From assembly GCF_007565055.1 (NCBI RefSeq), contig NC_044555.1, positions 40,092,235 to 40,156,234 of the forward strand: a stretch of DNA of 64,000 nt, in the 5' to 3' direction. This document shows, one piece after another, positions 1 to 10,090 of the stretch (within the stretch, counting starts at the first letter, position 1; each line of letters starts with the position of its first letter). A program made the position numbers and the translations under genes. A model generated the notes under the pieces. It did no database searches. It was not told the origin of the DNA and was given only the letters and a program-made list of their open reading frames with translations. Source of the DNA: Rhinopithecus roxellana. Taxonomy: Eukaryota > Chordata > Mammalia > Primates > Cercopithecidae.

Positions 1-176
1 ACACATAAGTTTTAGAAATCCAAGAGGCTCAACAAACACCAAGAAAAATAAAACAAGGAAATCCGTGCCAAGGTATATCATAGTCCAACTGTTTAAAGCC
101 AAAGATGAGTAAATCTAAATTTCAAATGTAAACAAACAAAAAAAGAGAGAGAAAAGAAAGAAAGAAAAAGTGAGAG

Positions 177-247
<71 letters not shown>

Positions 248-655
248 GAAAGAAAGGAAAGAAAGAAAGAAAGAAAGGAAAGAAGAAGGAAGGAAGGAAG
301 GAAGGAAGGAAGGAAGGAAGGAAGGAAGGAAGGAAGGAAGGAAGGAAGGAAGGAAGGAAGGAAGGAAGGAAGACTATACATATAAAAGAACAAATATTTG
401 ATTAATAGCTACTTTCTCATAAGAAACTATGAAGGACAGTAGATAGTGAAATAACTCTAAAAGACAGAAGGATAAAAAAAACCCACAAAAATTAAATTCA
501 GAGAAAAAAAAAAGCTAAGAGTTTGTTTTCGCCAAAACTTTACAGTAAGAAATGGCAAATGAAGGTGTTTTTGGTTGGAAAATGTATGCCAGATAGACAC
601 ATAGATCTTTAGAAATGAGTGAAGAGGACTGGAAATGTTAAAAACTTATAATGTG
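1..655 (+). mobile_element. Old L1 fragment, 3' part of ORF1
   Basis: The text before the microsatellite (1-118) and after it (374-655) follows the L1 ORF1 3' region in order: the stretch ending CTGTTTAAAGCCAAAGATGA, then the stretch around CTCATAAGAAACTATGAAGG. Many substitutions and small gaps make it an old L1 (L1M or early L1P). The purine microsatellite sits inside it. The same L1 probably resumes in its ORF2 after the Alu and LTR insertions that follow. No open ORF1 frame is left. Confidence 0.75.
124..373. repeat. (AAAG)n/(GGAA)n purine microsatellite
   Basis: A pure purine strand of about 250 bp. An imperfect AAAG block (about 149-285) runs into a nearly perfect AAGG/GGAA block (about 287-373). 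Both strands give low-complexity reading frames here (Lys-Glu-Arg or Phe-Leu-Ser rich), which are artefacts. It lies where an A-rich part of L1 ORF1 would be and probably grew from it. Confidence 0.97.
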
Positions 656-955
656 TGGCTGGGTACAGTGGCTCCCACCTGTAATCTTAACGCTTTGGAA
701 GGCTGATGCAGGTGGAGGGTTATTTGAGCCCAGGAGTTTGAGAACAGCCTGGGCAATATGAAACCCCATCTCCACAAAAAATACAAAAATTACCCTGGCA
801 TGGTGGCACACCTTTAGTCCCAGATACTTAGACGGCTGAGGTGGGAGGATTCTTGAGCCCAGTAGGCAGAGGTGGCAGTGAACTGAGATTGTGCCACTGC
901 ACTCCAGCCTGGGAGACAGAATGTGACTCTGTCTCAACAACAAAAAACCCACAAT
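656..955 (+). mobile_element. Alu, old (AluJ-like)
   Basis: A full dimeric Alu with left and right arms and a decayed A-rich tail. Readings such as GCCCAGGAGTTTGAGAACAGCCTGGGCAA and the heavy substitution load fit AluJ better than AluS or AluY. It separates the L1 ORF1 piece from the MaLR LTR. Confidence 0.9.
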
Positions 956-961
956 ATAAGA

Positions 962-1518
962 TGATACTATAGTTTATATGTTTGTAACCCCCAAACCTCA
1001 AGTTTAAATATGATCCCCAGTGTTGTAGGTGGGACCTGTAGAGAAGTGCTTGGGTCATGGCAGTAGCTCCTTTGTGAATAGATTAATGCTCTCCCTAGGG
1101 ACAGAGGGAGTGAGTGACTTCTCATTCTATTAGTTTCCTTGAGAGTTAGTTGTTAAAAAGAACCTGGCGTGAACCTGGGAGGCGGAGCTTGCAGTGAGCC
1201 GAGATCGCGCCACTGCACTCCAGCCTGGGTTACGGAGCCAGACTCCGTCTCAAAAAAAAAATAAATAAAATAAAATAGTAAAAAAAAAAAAAAAAGAGCC
1301 TGGACCCTTCCCACTCTTTCTCTTGCTTTCTCTCCTACCATGTAATCTCTGCACCTGCTGGCTTCCCTTCGCTTTTCACCATGAGTGGAAGCAGCCTGAG
1401 ATTTTCACCATATGCCAGACTTTCAGCCAGCAGAACCAAAAGCCCAGTAAACCCCTTGCCTTTATAAAATTACCCCTCCTCAGGTATCCCTTTATAGCAC
1501 ACTAAATGGACTAAGACA
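962..1518 (+). mobile_element. MaLR LTR (MST/MLT1-like), split by an Alu
   Basis: ERVL-MaLR type LTR. The 5' part has the GTTGTAGGTGGGACCTG and GGGTCATGG segments. The 3' part has ACCATGTAATCTCTGCACC, CCATGAGTGGAAGCAGCCTGA and the end AATGGACTAAGACA. TG (962) and CA (1517-1518) ends are present. A truncated Alu interrupts it. No matching 5-bp flanking duplication is visible, perhaps because an AluJ abuts the left edge. Confidence 0.8.
1168..1290 (+). mobile_element. 5'-truncated Alu inside the MaLR LTR
   Basis: Only the end of the Alu right arm and an interrupted A tail are present. The flanks 1155-1167 (AAAAAGAACCTGG) and 1291-1303 (AAAAAGAGCCTGG) differ at one base and form the target-site duplication. 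Truncation within the right arm is uncommon for Alu. Confidence 0.9.
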
Positions 1519-1582
1519 TATGGAGACATTTTATAAACCAATTTTTTAATAATGTTGACAAGATACACGAAAATAAAATACA

Positions 1583-1883
1583 GGCCGGGCGCGGTGGCTC
1601 AAGCCTGTAATCCCAGCACTTTGGGAAGCCGAGACGGGCGGATCACGAGGTCAGGAGATCGAGACCATCCTGGCTAACACGTTGAAACCCCGTCTCTACT
1701 AAAAAATACAAAAAAATTAGCCAGGCGAGGTGGCGGGCGCCTGTAGTCCCAGCTACTCGGGAGGCTGAGGCAGGAGAATGGCGTGAACTGGGAGGCGGAG
1801 CTTGCAGTGAGCTGAGATCCGGCCACTGCACTCCAGCCTGGGCGGCAGAGCGAGACTCCGTCTCAAAAAAAAAAAAAAAAAAA
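1583..1883 (+). mobile_element. AluY, Old World monkey type
   Basis: Full-length Alu with few changes from a young consensus. The right arm reads GAGCTGAGATCCGGCCACTG and the left arm GGTGGCTCAAGCCTG, variants I associate with cercopithecid Alu subfamilies. The A tail is at 1865-1883. Short flanking duplication of the AAAATACA type. Confidence 0.95.
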
Positions 1884-2039
1884 GAAAAGAAAATACATGG
1901 GAAACAGGTATTAAGAGAGTTAAGCAAGGAAACGGAAAACTTGAATAGCCTAACAGTGTAAAATGAATTGAATTTATAATTAAACGCTTTTCCACAAGCA
2001 ATATGGTTTTGCAAATGCTATTAAAGAAAGAAAAATAGT

Positions 2040-2373
2040 GGCCGGGCACGGTGGCTCAAGCCTGTAATCCCAGCACTTTGGGAGGCCGAGACGGGCGGAT
2101 CACGAGGTCAGGAGATCGAGACCATCCTGGCTAACATGGTGAAACCCCGTCTCTACTAAAAAATACAAAAAACTAGACGGGCGAGGTGGCGGGCGCCTGT
2201 AGTCTCAGCTACTCGGGAGGCTGAGGCAGGAGAATGGCATAAACCCGGGAGGCGGAGCTTGCAGTGAGCTGAGATCCGGCCACTGAACTCCAGCCTGGGT
2301 GACAGAGCGAGACTCCGTCTCAAAAAAAAAAAAAAAAAAAAAAAAGAAAAAAAAAAGAAAAAAAAAAGAAAAA
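2040..2373 (+). mobile_element. AluY, Old World monkey type
   Basis: Full-length Alu with the same cercopithecid-type readings (GGCTCAAGCCTG, GAGATCCGGCCACTG) and a long A tail with G interruptions. The flanking AGAAAAATA occurs on both sides. Inserted in the old L1 ORF2 piece. Confidence 0.95.
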
Positions 2374-2993
2374 TACCAGTCTAATACATACTATTCCATA
2401 AAATAGAGGAGGAATAATTATTTTAAAATATATTTGATAAGTATTGCTCAGATTTCAGAACCATACTAATACACTATAAAAGAATAGTACAGACCAATAA
2501 CCCTCATAATACTAAAGTAAAAATCAGTGGAAAATATTATCAAATCATACCCAAATAAATACAAAATATAAAACACATCATGATCAAGTGGTATTTATCC
2601 CAAGATTTCAAGGTAAATTTAACATACAAAAATAAAGTATGCAAAAATACTACATTAATAGGTTGCAAAATTATGCTACGTGATTTCAAGACTAATTCTC
2701 AGAAATTTGGTTATCAGCATAAAAACAGACATATAGATCAATGGAACACATTAGAGAGTCCAGGAAAAAAAACTACACACTGGAATAACTGATTAATTTG
2801 TGACAAAGGTGACAAGGTCATTCAGTGGAGGATAGTATAAGGTTTTCAAAAATGTTACTGGAAAAACCGGATACTTCTATGGGAACTAAAATGAACCTCT
2901 ACACTGACTTCATACAATACATAAAAGTTAACTAAAACGGATCATTTACTTAAATGTAGGACTAAAAACAAAGCAAAACTTCCAGAAAAAAAT

Positions 2994-3297
2994 GGCCGGG
3001 CGTGGTGGCTCAAGCCTGTAATCCCAGCACTTTGGGAGGCCGAGATGGGCGGATCACGAGGTCAGGAGATCGAGAGCATCCTGGCTAACACGGTGAAACC
3101 CCGTCTCTACTAAAAAAAAAAAATACAAAAAACTAGCCGGGCGAGGTGGTGGGCGCCTGTAGTCCCAGCTACTTGGGAGGCTGAGGCAGGAGAATGGCCT
3201 AAACCCGGGAGGCGGAGCTTGCAGTGAGCTGAGATCCGGCCACTGCACTCCAGCCTGGGTGACAGAGCCAGACTCCGTCTCAGAAAAAAAAAAAAAA
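2994..3297 (+). mobile_element. AluY, Old World monkey type
   Basis: Full-length Alu with the CCGGCCACTGCACTCC right-arm variant, flanked by AGAAAAAAAT-like duplications, inserted into L1 ORF2 sequence. The middle A-rich linker is expanded (3112-3123). Confidence 0.95.
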
Positions 3298-3783
3298 GAA
3301 AGAAAAAAATACTGGAGTATATCTTTGTGAAATTGGGTTAGGCAAAAATTTATTAAACAGAACACAAAAATACATACCATTATGTTTAAAATGGATATTT
3401 TGGCCTTCGTTAAATTAACACTTTTTTTTTTTTTTGATCTTGGAAAGATGCAGTTAAGAAAACATCTGAATGGGTGAATATATTTGAAAATACATTTCTG
3501 TCAAAGATTTGTATTTATAATGTATAAAGAATACATACAACTCTATAAAAAACAAACACTGAGCAAAAGATTTTAACAGATATTTCACAAAGAAAAATAT
3601 ATATATGTACAATAAATACATGAACAGATGTCTCAAAGCAGTAGTCACAAGAAAATTCAAATTAAACCACATGGAGTTACCAGTACACACTTACTAGAAC
3701 CAATACAACTAAAAGAATTTTCAGCAGTGATATATTAATAGAAGTTAATTTAAGAGAAAGCTATGCAAATTTTTAGGTGTTTT

Positions 3784-4079
3784 TTTGTTTTTTTGAGACA
3801 GAGTCTGGCGTGTTGCCCAGGCTGGAGTGCAGTGGCCAGATCTCAGCTCACTGCAAGCTCCGCCTCCCGGGTTGACGCCATTCTCCTGCCTCAGCCTCCC
3901 GAGTAGCTGGGACTACAGGTGCCTGCCACCACCCCCGGCTAGTCTTTTTTTGTATTTTTTAGTAGAGATGGGGTTTCACCGGGTTAGCCAGGATGGTCTC
4001 CATCTCCTGACCTCGTGATCCGCCCGTCTCGGCTTCCCAAAGTGCTGGGATTACAGGCTTGAGCCACCACGCCTTGCCC
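3784..4079 (-). mobile_element. AluY-type, minus strand
   Basis: Reverse-complement Alu with its poly(T) head on the left. The target-site duplication AAATTTTTAG is exact at 3767-3776 and 4080-4089. The right arm reads GTGGCCAGATCTCAGCTCAC, the reverse complement of the monkey-type variant with one change. Confidence 0.95.
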
Positions 4080-4089
4080 AAATTTTTAG

Positions 4090-4786
4090 TTTTGATAAAA
4101 GCAGATATCTATTTTAAATACACACCTGAGGGGACCTAAATCTCAAAGACAAAAGACCATACCTCAGCATTCAATACTGTAAACCATTGCAGTTTTTGTA
4201 ACTCTCTTCCCATCAATTCACGATAACAATTTGCATAGTGCAGGATTCAAAAAATAGTATTAGAGATGAGCTGACTGGAGACTACATTTATAGTGGTATT
4301 ATAGTGGCCACACTTTGATGTCTTTCAAATTTAGTGCCACAGACAACTACCTGGCTGTGTTTCTCCTGACGCTACCTCTAAAATGGAACAGAGAAAGTTT
4401 GAAGTTAGTAAATACCTTCTTGTGTCTTTTTATTGTCATTTTTTTTCTGTGTATTTCCATAACTTAATATAGAAATATGTATTAAGGATGTTTTGCCAAG
4501 GTGACTTTGGGGTAGATGTGAGAATGAAGGAAACATGTTGTCTAATTAGATTACCATCTCAGTCTCCTTGCCAGGAAGATTATTTTCTAAAAAGTTTCTG
4601 AATATCAGGAGTGGGTCTAGGTATAATATTTTTATCATAAGACTTCCAATAAACTCATCTTTAAAGATGATTAATTCCTAACACGTGAGATTAATGTTTT
4701 TAAAACATCAATAATACAATATGATAACATTTCGAAGGTAAAAATTAGGATATATACGTCAACATGAAGATAAAAAATGTATTTGT
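4090..4786. other. No recognised feature
   Basis: AT-rich single-copy-looking sequence. The old L1 is no longer recognisable after the minus-strand Alu. I see no reading frame, tail or terminal repeat that supports a call. Confidence 0.5.
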
Positions 4787-5070
4787 GGCCAGACGTGACA
4801 TGATGCTTCATGCCTGTAATCTCAGCACTTTGGGAGGCTGAGTTCAAGACCAGCCTGGACAACAAGAGAAAACCCCATCTCTACAAAAAATACAAAAATT
4901 AGCTGGGTACACTGGTGCATGCCTATAGTCCCAGCTACTCGGGAGACTGAAGTAGGAGAATCACTTGAGTCCAGGAGGTCGAGGCTGCAATAAGCCATGA
5001 TCGTACCACTGCACTCAAGCCTGGGTGAGAGTGAGACCCTGTTTCAAACAAACTAACAAACCAACCAAAA
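4787..5070 (+). mobile_element. Alu, old (AluJ-like) with internal deletion
   Basis: Dimeric Alu missing about 30 bp of the left arm, between GGGAGGCTGAG and TTCAAGACCAGCC. Many changes and an AAC-rich decayed tail. AAAATGTATTT and AAAATATATTT flank it as a degenerate target duplication. Confidence 0.9.
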
Positions 5071-5268
5071 TATATTTTTGACAATTAACTAAATAAATAC
5101 TGATAAACAGATTGCTGTTTTTCAGAGAGAAGCCTTTGTGACAGAAAGTGTTTCTTTCAATTTAAATAAATGCCTTTAAATATTGCAGGAAATAATTCAG
5201 GAAAATGGTATTTGAAATTAATGCAAATGAAATAGCCTTTTGTGATCAATAGAGAAAGAGTGATCAGA

Positions 5269-5685
5269 GACTGTGACATAGTTCGGATGCTTTTTCACTC
5301 TAAATCTCATCTTGAAATTTTGCCCCAGTGTTGAAGGTGGAGCCTAGTGGGAGATGTTCGGGTCATCAGTGTAAATCCCTCATGAATGACTTGGCGCCAT
5401 GCCCTGTATATGATTATTACTCTATTAATTCACTTGAGAGCTGGCTATTTGAAAGAATGTGTCTTCTCTTCCCTAATTCTTTTGTTCTCTCTTTTACCAT
5501 ATGACATGCCAACTCCCCTTGGCTTCTGCCATGAGTAAAATTTTCCTGAGTCCCTCACCAGAAGCCAAACAGATGCCAGTGCCTTGCTTCGTGTCCAGCC
5601 TTCAGAACCAGAATTATGAGCCAAATAAACCTCTTTAGACTCAAGTATTCCTCTATAGCTACCCAAAATTAACTAACACAGACTG
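5269..5685 (+). mobile_element. Solo MaLR LTR (MLT1/MST-like) with 5-bp target duplication
   Basis: A complete LTR from TG (5274) to CA (5680), flanked by GACTG at 5269-5273 and 5681-5685. Diagnostic stretches are AAATCTCATCTTGAAATTTT near the 5' end and GAGCCAAATAAACCTCTTTA near the 3' end, with an AATAAA signal inside. No internal retroviral sequence is attached, so this is a recombined solo LTR. Confidence 0.88.
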
Positions 5686-6121
5686 TAATAAGAAATATAA
5701 AAATCTACCTATTTGCAGCCCACTGCCAGACAACTTTCAAGGAAAAAAAAAAAAAGTTCTGTTTTGCAGAAATCAAACCCAAGGCAAAGCCTCTCTGACT
5801 TAGTCAAATTTCTTAACATCTTTCTTGAACACAGAAAGTAATTTCTGTTTGCTCCGAACTCATTAAACATGGACTTTGAGATAAACTTTATCTTCTACGA
5901 AGCACAGAAATTTTCTAGTGATTCATGTTAAATTTTTTGGAAGCCAGGACCATACATTTAGGTCTTCATCAGTTCCACAACAAACACCAAAGCTTCTTTG
6001 TGGTCAAGTCCTATGCATACAGCATAAATTATGCTCACTTGGTTTCTGTGGACTGAGAAGTTCATGAACTAATACACTCTACTGGATAACTGAAATTCTG
6101 ACATATTGCTTCCAAATAAGG
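5686..6121. other. No recognised feature
   Basis: Unassigned sequence between two LTRs with a short A run (5743-5755). No coding or repeat structure can be supported. Confidence 0.5.
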
Positions 6122-6993
6122 TGTAAACCAAAAATAAAATTCTAATCTTCCCAACTAATTAAATGGACCCCTCTCTTGGCCAAAAGAATCCAAAAGTAAC
6201 CTAAAAAAAAATTTCAGGTCATGAAGGAGCAGGTAGTTAGACATGCTTTATTATACTGACCTCCGTTTGCAGCTTAGAGAAAAGTGGCTGACATTAACAC
6301 TAAAACAGAGATCTTAAGATTGGAAAAATAGAAACGTTGTAGCAATTAGAAACCAAATTCCAACTGACTCTGGCATAGCTTCACATAACAAATAGCAGAC
6401 CCTGAGAGAAATAAAAGTATTTTATCCCAAATATATTTATTTGATATATTTTGAAATTCAAAATTGTTCTGCAAAGCTATTCTTGTGAGAAGAATTTGCA
6501 TTCCGTAGAGAATCTCCTTATCTTACTAGGTCTTTTCCAGAGAGTTTGACACCTTTCAAGGTTTGAGAAGATACATATTCACTGAAGCTTGCTACCTGAA
6601 GGCTTCATCTACATGATAAGAGCTTTACATTTCACAATCCCTTCCCCTTATCATAAATCAAGCGCTTCTCTTTGCTGACTTCAACTCTTCGGGCAGAGCT
6701 CAACTCTTTCAATCAATTGCCAATTAGGAAATCTTGGAATCCACCTATGACCCGAAAGCCCTGAATTTGAGATATCCCACCTTTCCAGGCTGAACCAATG
6801 TATACCTTCCATGTATTGATTTATGTCTTTGCCTGTAACTGCTGTCTTCCTAAAATGTGCAAAAGCAAACTGTAACCCAATCACCTTGGACACTTGGAAC
6901 CTCTTGAGGCTGTGTCATGGAAAATGGTCCTTAACCTTGGCAAAATAAACTTGTAAACTGATTGAGACATGACTCAGATAGTTTTTGGTTTAA
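6122..6993 (+). mobile_element. Probable ERV1-class LTR, subfamily unassigned
   Basis: Starts with TG and has the composition of an ERV1 (MER-type) LTR. The last part carries CTTAACCTTGGCAAAATAAAC followed by GATTGAGACATGACTCAGAT, an R/U5-like ending with a polyadenylation signal (AAATAAAC) that I recognise from this class. Edges are approximate and no target duplication was identified. Confidence 0.5.
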
Positions 6994-8955
6994 AAAGGGA
7001 AGAGACTTAAGGAAGTATCTTTCACCCTCGTCCCAAAGAAGGTTTGAGGTACTTTTCTACTGCAAGCAACATTTGCAACTACATAGAGCCTACAGCATCT
7101 GGGATCTGCTATAATTGGCCTTACCATCTCTCACAGAGGCAGGACTCAGACAAGATGACCCCAAAACTTCCTCATCTGGTCACTTACATGAACACTTGAC
7201 TCTATCAGCAAAGTTTTTATTGTTTCTCCCCTTTAAGTCTCCACCATTAGTCATGAGGAGGATTCATCCTCACAATAATCTTGATTATATAAAAGTATGC
7301 AAGGAGAAATATAGTAAAATAAAGGATTGCACTTATGGAGAATTTTACAATTTCACAGTCAAAAATTAGAAGACAATGATGACTATATCTGCTTTTATCA
7401 GAAGTAAATAAATGTTTTGGAGTGGCACGATGTAATTTCACATCTTAGCGAGCACTGGTTGAATTAAGTTAGCCAATGAAGGGTTGTGCTTTAAGTGAAT
7501 CCGTCAATAGTCCCCTAGATAATGAAGATTCCTTTTGGCATAAAAGACAAACTCAGAATAAGGAAGAAAGTGTTTCTCTTTCTTTCTTTACTGTCCTCAA
7601 ATTTGCCTATTTCTCACGTTATTCTATGGAAAAACACATTTTCTGAAGATGATGTGTGTTACTCTTTTTTAAGAAAAACAGTTCTTTCAATACTGCTTTA
7701 TATTTAAATATCTTCTAGATTGTTCACAAATAGCTTGGGAACAGATGAAGGCAATTTTATATTTTCTTTCTTAAACATGTTATGCTTGTTAAGATAAAGC
7801 ATGTGTGGAATGAGACTAGAGAGGGACAACATAACTTTTCTTCCAGTATCTCTCAGGTTGTGGCCTGCATGTAGAGGAAACAAACAAACAAACAGAATAT
7901 GCAGCGGGGCTTATAATATCCCAGGTAATCTAAAAGCCAAGTTTGCTAATGGTGATTTATAATTCAGAAAATATGCTGGCAGAAAATGTAAAGCTGTTTG
8001 TAGATATAAGCCTAGCTGCTAGACTACCTTAAAAAGAGAAATTGGGAGAATTGAATATTGCATGAAGTAGTTGATGTAAACAAGGAAACAAATAAAAATA
8101 AGCCTCTAGAACTTACAAATGCTTTTTCAGATACGGTTATACACAAAGAACTGTCTGAAAGACATGTGACTTGATCAAATTTTAATAGGCATTCTGGCTG
8201 CCTTTGAATGTTCACAACACAATATGTATTAGTATTGTTTTTGAGGAAAATGCAATCGTTGAAAACTCTCCTTATTTTATATATATTATATATATATATA
8301 TGGTAAAAAAAAAAGTCTTGACTATATGTTGTATAAACTTGAAGAAAAATAAGTATGTAAAGCAAAGCAGTGATTTCCATCAATAAATCATAAAATATAG
8401 GACACAGAAACAAAATAAATGTGAAAGTACAAGTCAAAGAAAAGAAACTAAATTCACTAGATTCTTCAGAATGTATTAGGATTTATACAAATCATTTCAA
8501 TCATCAGACCTTTCATACAAGTGATTGTCAACATGCACAGACTGTCTTCTTCAAGACCTGATTGACAAATTCAAGAAAACTTGGATTACTAAAAATCATT
8601 TCATTTTTTTAAATGCCATCATCTGTAAAGATAATGTTTTAAACTTAAGAGTTAGAAGTTATATCATTCAATGTTTATCAACGGGAAAAATTAATTGATG
8701 CTTTCAAATAAATTTGATTTATTTTAAAAACATGGCCTTAATATATGTAGCTCTTATTTTAAATGTATTCTACAAAAAGTATACATTTAAATATGCAATA
8801 TCAATTTCCTTATATGGAACATGAATAATAGCTTGAATTTATTATTCTCTTTAAAATTGTTTTATGTTGAAGATTTAGTTAACAAATACGAATTTAAATA
8901 CTTGTTTAATGCACTTACTAGATACAAAGGGATATAGAAATGTAAGATATTATCT
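6994..8955. other. Mostly unrecognised sequence with short simple repeats
   Basis: Contains a short (CAAA)n at about 7878-7893 and a TA-rich run at about 8277-8302. Short open frames (for example 7115-7369) lack homology or context. The sequence just right of the LTR (6994-7110) could be retroviral leader, but I cannot identify a primer-binding site. Confidence 0.5.
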
Positions 8956-9047
8956 CTACAAAAACAGAAATTTATAATTTATTGGCATAGATAGATGAAT
9001 AAGCCAAAAACAACTATTTGTTGCTCTAAGAACAAATAGAGAATGCA

Positions 9048-9070
9048 AAAAAAAAAAAAAAAAAAAAAAC
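9048..9070 (+). repeat. Poly(A) tract of about 23 A
   Basis: An A run directly followed by CCTGCAGGACACAC. No retroelement body is recognisable upstream, so it may be a simple homopolymer. Confidence 0.8.
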
Positions 9071-9074
9071 CTGC

Positions 9075-9650
9075 AGGACACACAAGAGATGCACTTAATT
9101 AAAGCGGGAGGAATGTGGGGAATATGCAGAAAGCTATAATTGAGCTGAATTTTGGAGAACAGGTAGATATTATTGAAGAAAGCCTGGAGCTGATTTCGCT
9201 TGAGGATGATAGTACAGACAAAGACTAGGAGTTTCAAGGTGGCATTGTGCTGTATAGAAACTTCACATAATCTATTATTGTATTATTGGAGTATTGTATG
9301 CTCAGCAAAGAGGAGACTTTATAAAGATTGCACACATCAGACTGCAAAGAGTCTACCGGGACTTGCTAAGTGACTGGAACATTATGACTTCAGAGGTTCT
9401 GGCAAGACATTGAAGAATAAGCAGCGGAGTGAAAACGTCAGTTTTGCGTTCTCTGAAATCACTCCAGTAACTATTACAAGGTGGGATGCTGCAGAGTGAG
9501 GAAATATGAAGCGGAATGTTTGGCCTGGGCAGTACTGAGGTAAAAAAAATCAGTTAGCAGTATAGTGCAGTGTCCAGGTTAGATGTGATCACAGTCCAAA
9601 TATGAGATGGACAGTAGAAATGGAAAAAATGAAAAAAGGTAATAGGTATT
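9075..9650 (+). repeat. Ancient interspersed repeat-like segment, class uncertain
   Basis: The order of motifs (an AAGCAGCGGAGTGAAAACGT-like stretch, then TCACTCCAGTAACTATTACA, then GCAGTATAGTGCAGTGTCCAGG and GATGGACAGTAGAAATGG) follows a common old mammalian repeat in which a reading like 'AGGAGGCTGTTGCAGTAGTCCAGG' occurs. I cannot assign the family by eye. Confidence 0.35.
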
Positions 9651-9939
9651 TAGGAGCTAAAATTAAAGGTTTTTAACAGTAGTTTTTAACACCTGTACAC
9701 TCAGCTGTGGATTTTCCTTTAGAAGTCTTCTGCAGTCCAGGTATAGGAACAGAATAGGAAGATGGCTGGATTGATCTAGGGCTAGAATTGTTTAAAGTGG
9801 TTAATAGAAAAGAAAAGGTAGCAAGCAATATGAAGGTACTAGTGAGATAATAAGTGACTTAATTGAAAGTAAATTTCATATTTGTATAGTATATCCGCCT
9901 ACCTATTGAAGGACATTTAGACGGTTTTTACTTCTTGGA

Positions 9940-10090
9940 AAGGAAAGCTATTTGGGTTGATGGAACTAGTCTACATCCTGATCATGATGGTGGTTACACC
10001 TAACTATGCCTGTATTAAAACTCATAGACCAGTAAATCAAAAAGCATAAATTTTAATGTATGTAATATTTTTCAAAAATGCAGAGTAATT
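9940..10090 (+). mobile_element. L1M 3' end fragment
   Basis: The segment GATGGAACTAGTCTACATCC ... GTGGTTACACCTAACTATG ... AAACTCATAGACCAGTAAAT follows the 3' untranslated end of old L1M elements. The tail is lost and the 5' boundary is unclear. Confidence 0.55.

Larger units (their letters stand above)
1519..3766 (+). mobile_element. Old L1M-type fragment, ORF2 region
   Basis: Interrupted by three Alus (1583-1883, 2040-2373, 2994-3297), the remaining sequence follows L1 ORF2 in order. Recognisable stretches include the ATGATCAAGTGGTATTTATCCC segment of the reverse transcriptase near 2579, the ACAGACATATAGATCAATGG segment near 2727 and the ATACAACTCTATAAAAAACA segment near 3534. A jump near 2640-2660 marks an internal deletion. 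No open frame survives. It is probably the continuation of the ORF1 fragment at the start of the window. Confidence 0.75.

Noticed and set aside
115..393. Open frames on both strands rich in Lys/Glu/Arg or Phe/Leu/Ser
   Set aside because: They are translations of the AAAG/AAGG microsatellite.
638..4018. Several frames of 60-123 codons with a shared 'SVTQAGVQW'-type theme
   Set aside because: They are antisense or sense translations of Alu elements; the same theme recurs at 29.0, 31.5, 35.2 and 52.1 kb.
7115..7369. 84-codon plus-strand frame after the ERV1-like LTR
   Set aside because: No homology or domain; AT-rich chance frame. A link to retroviral gag could not be supported.
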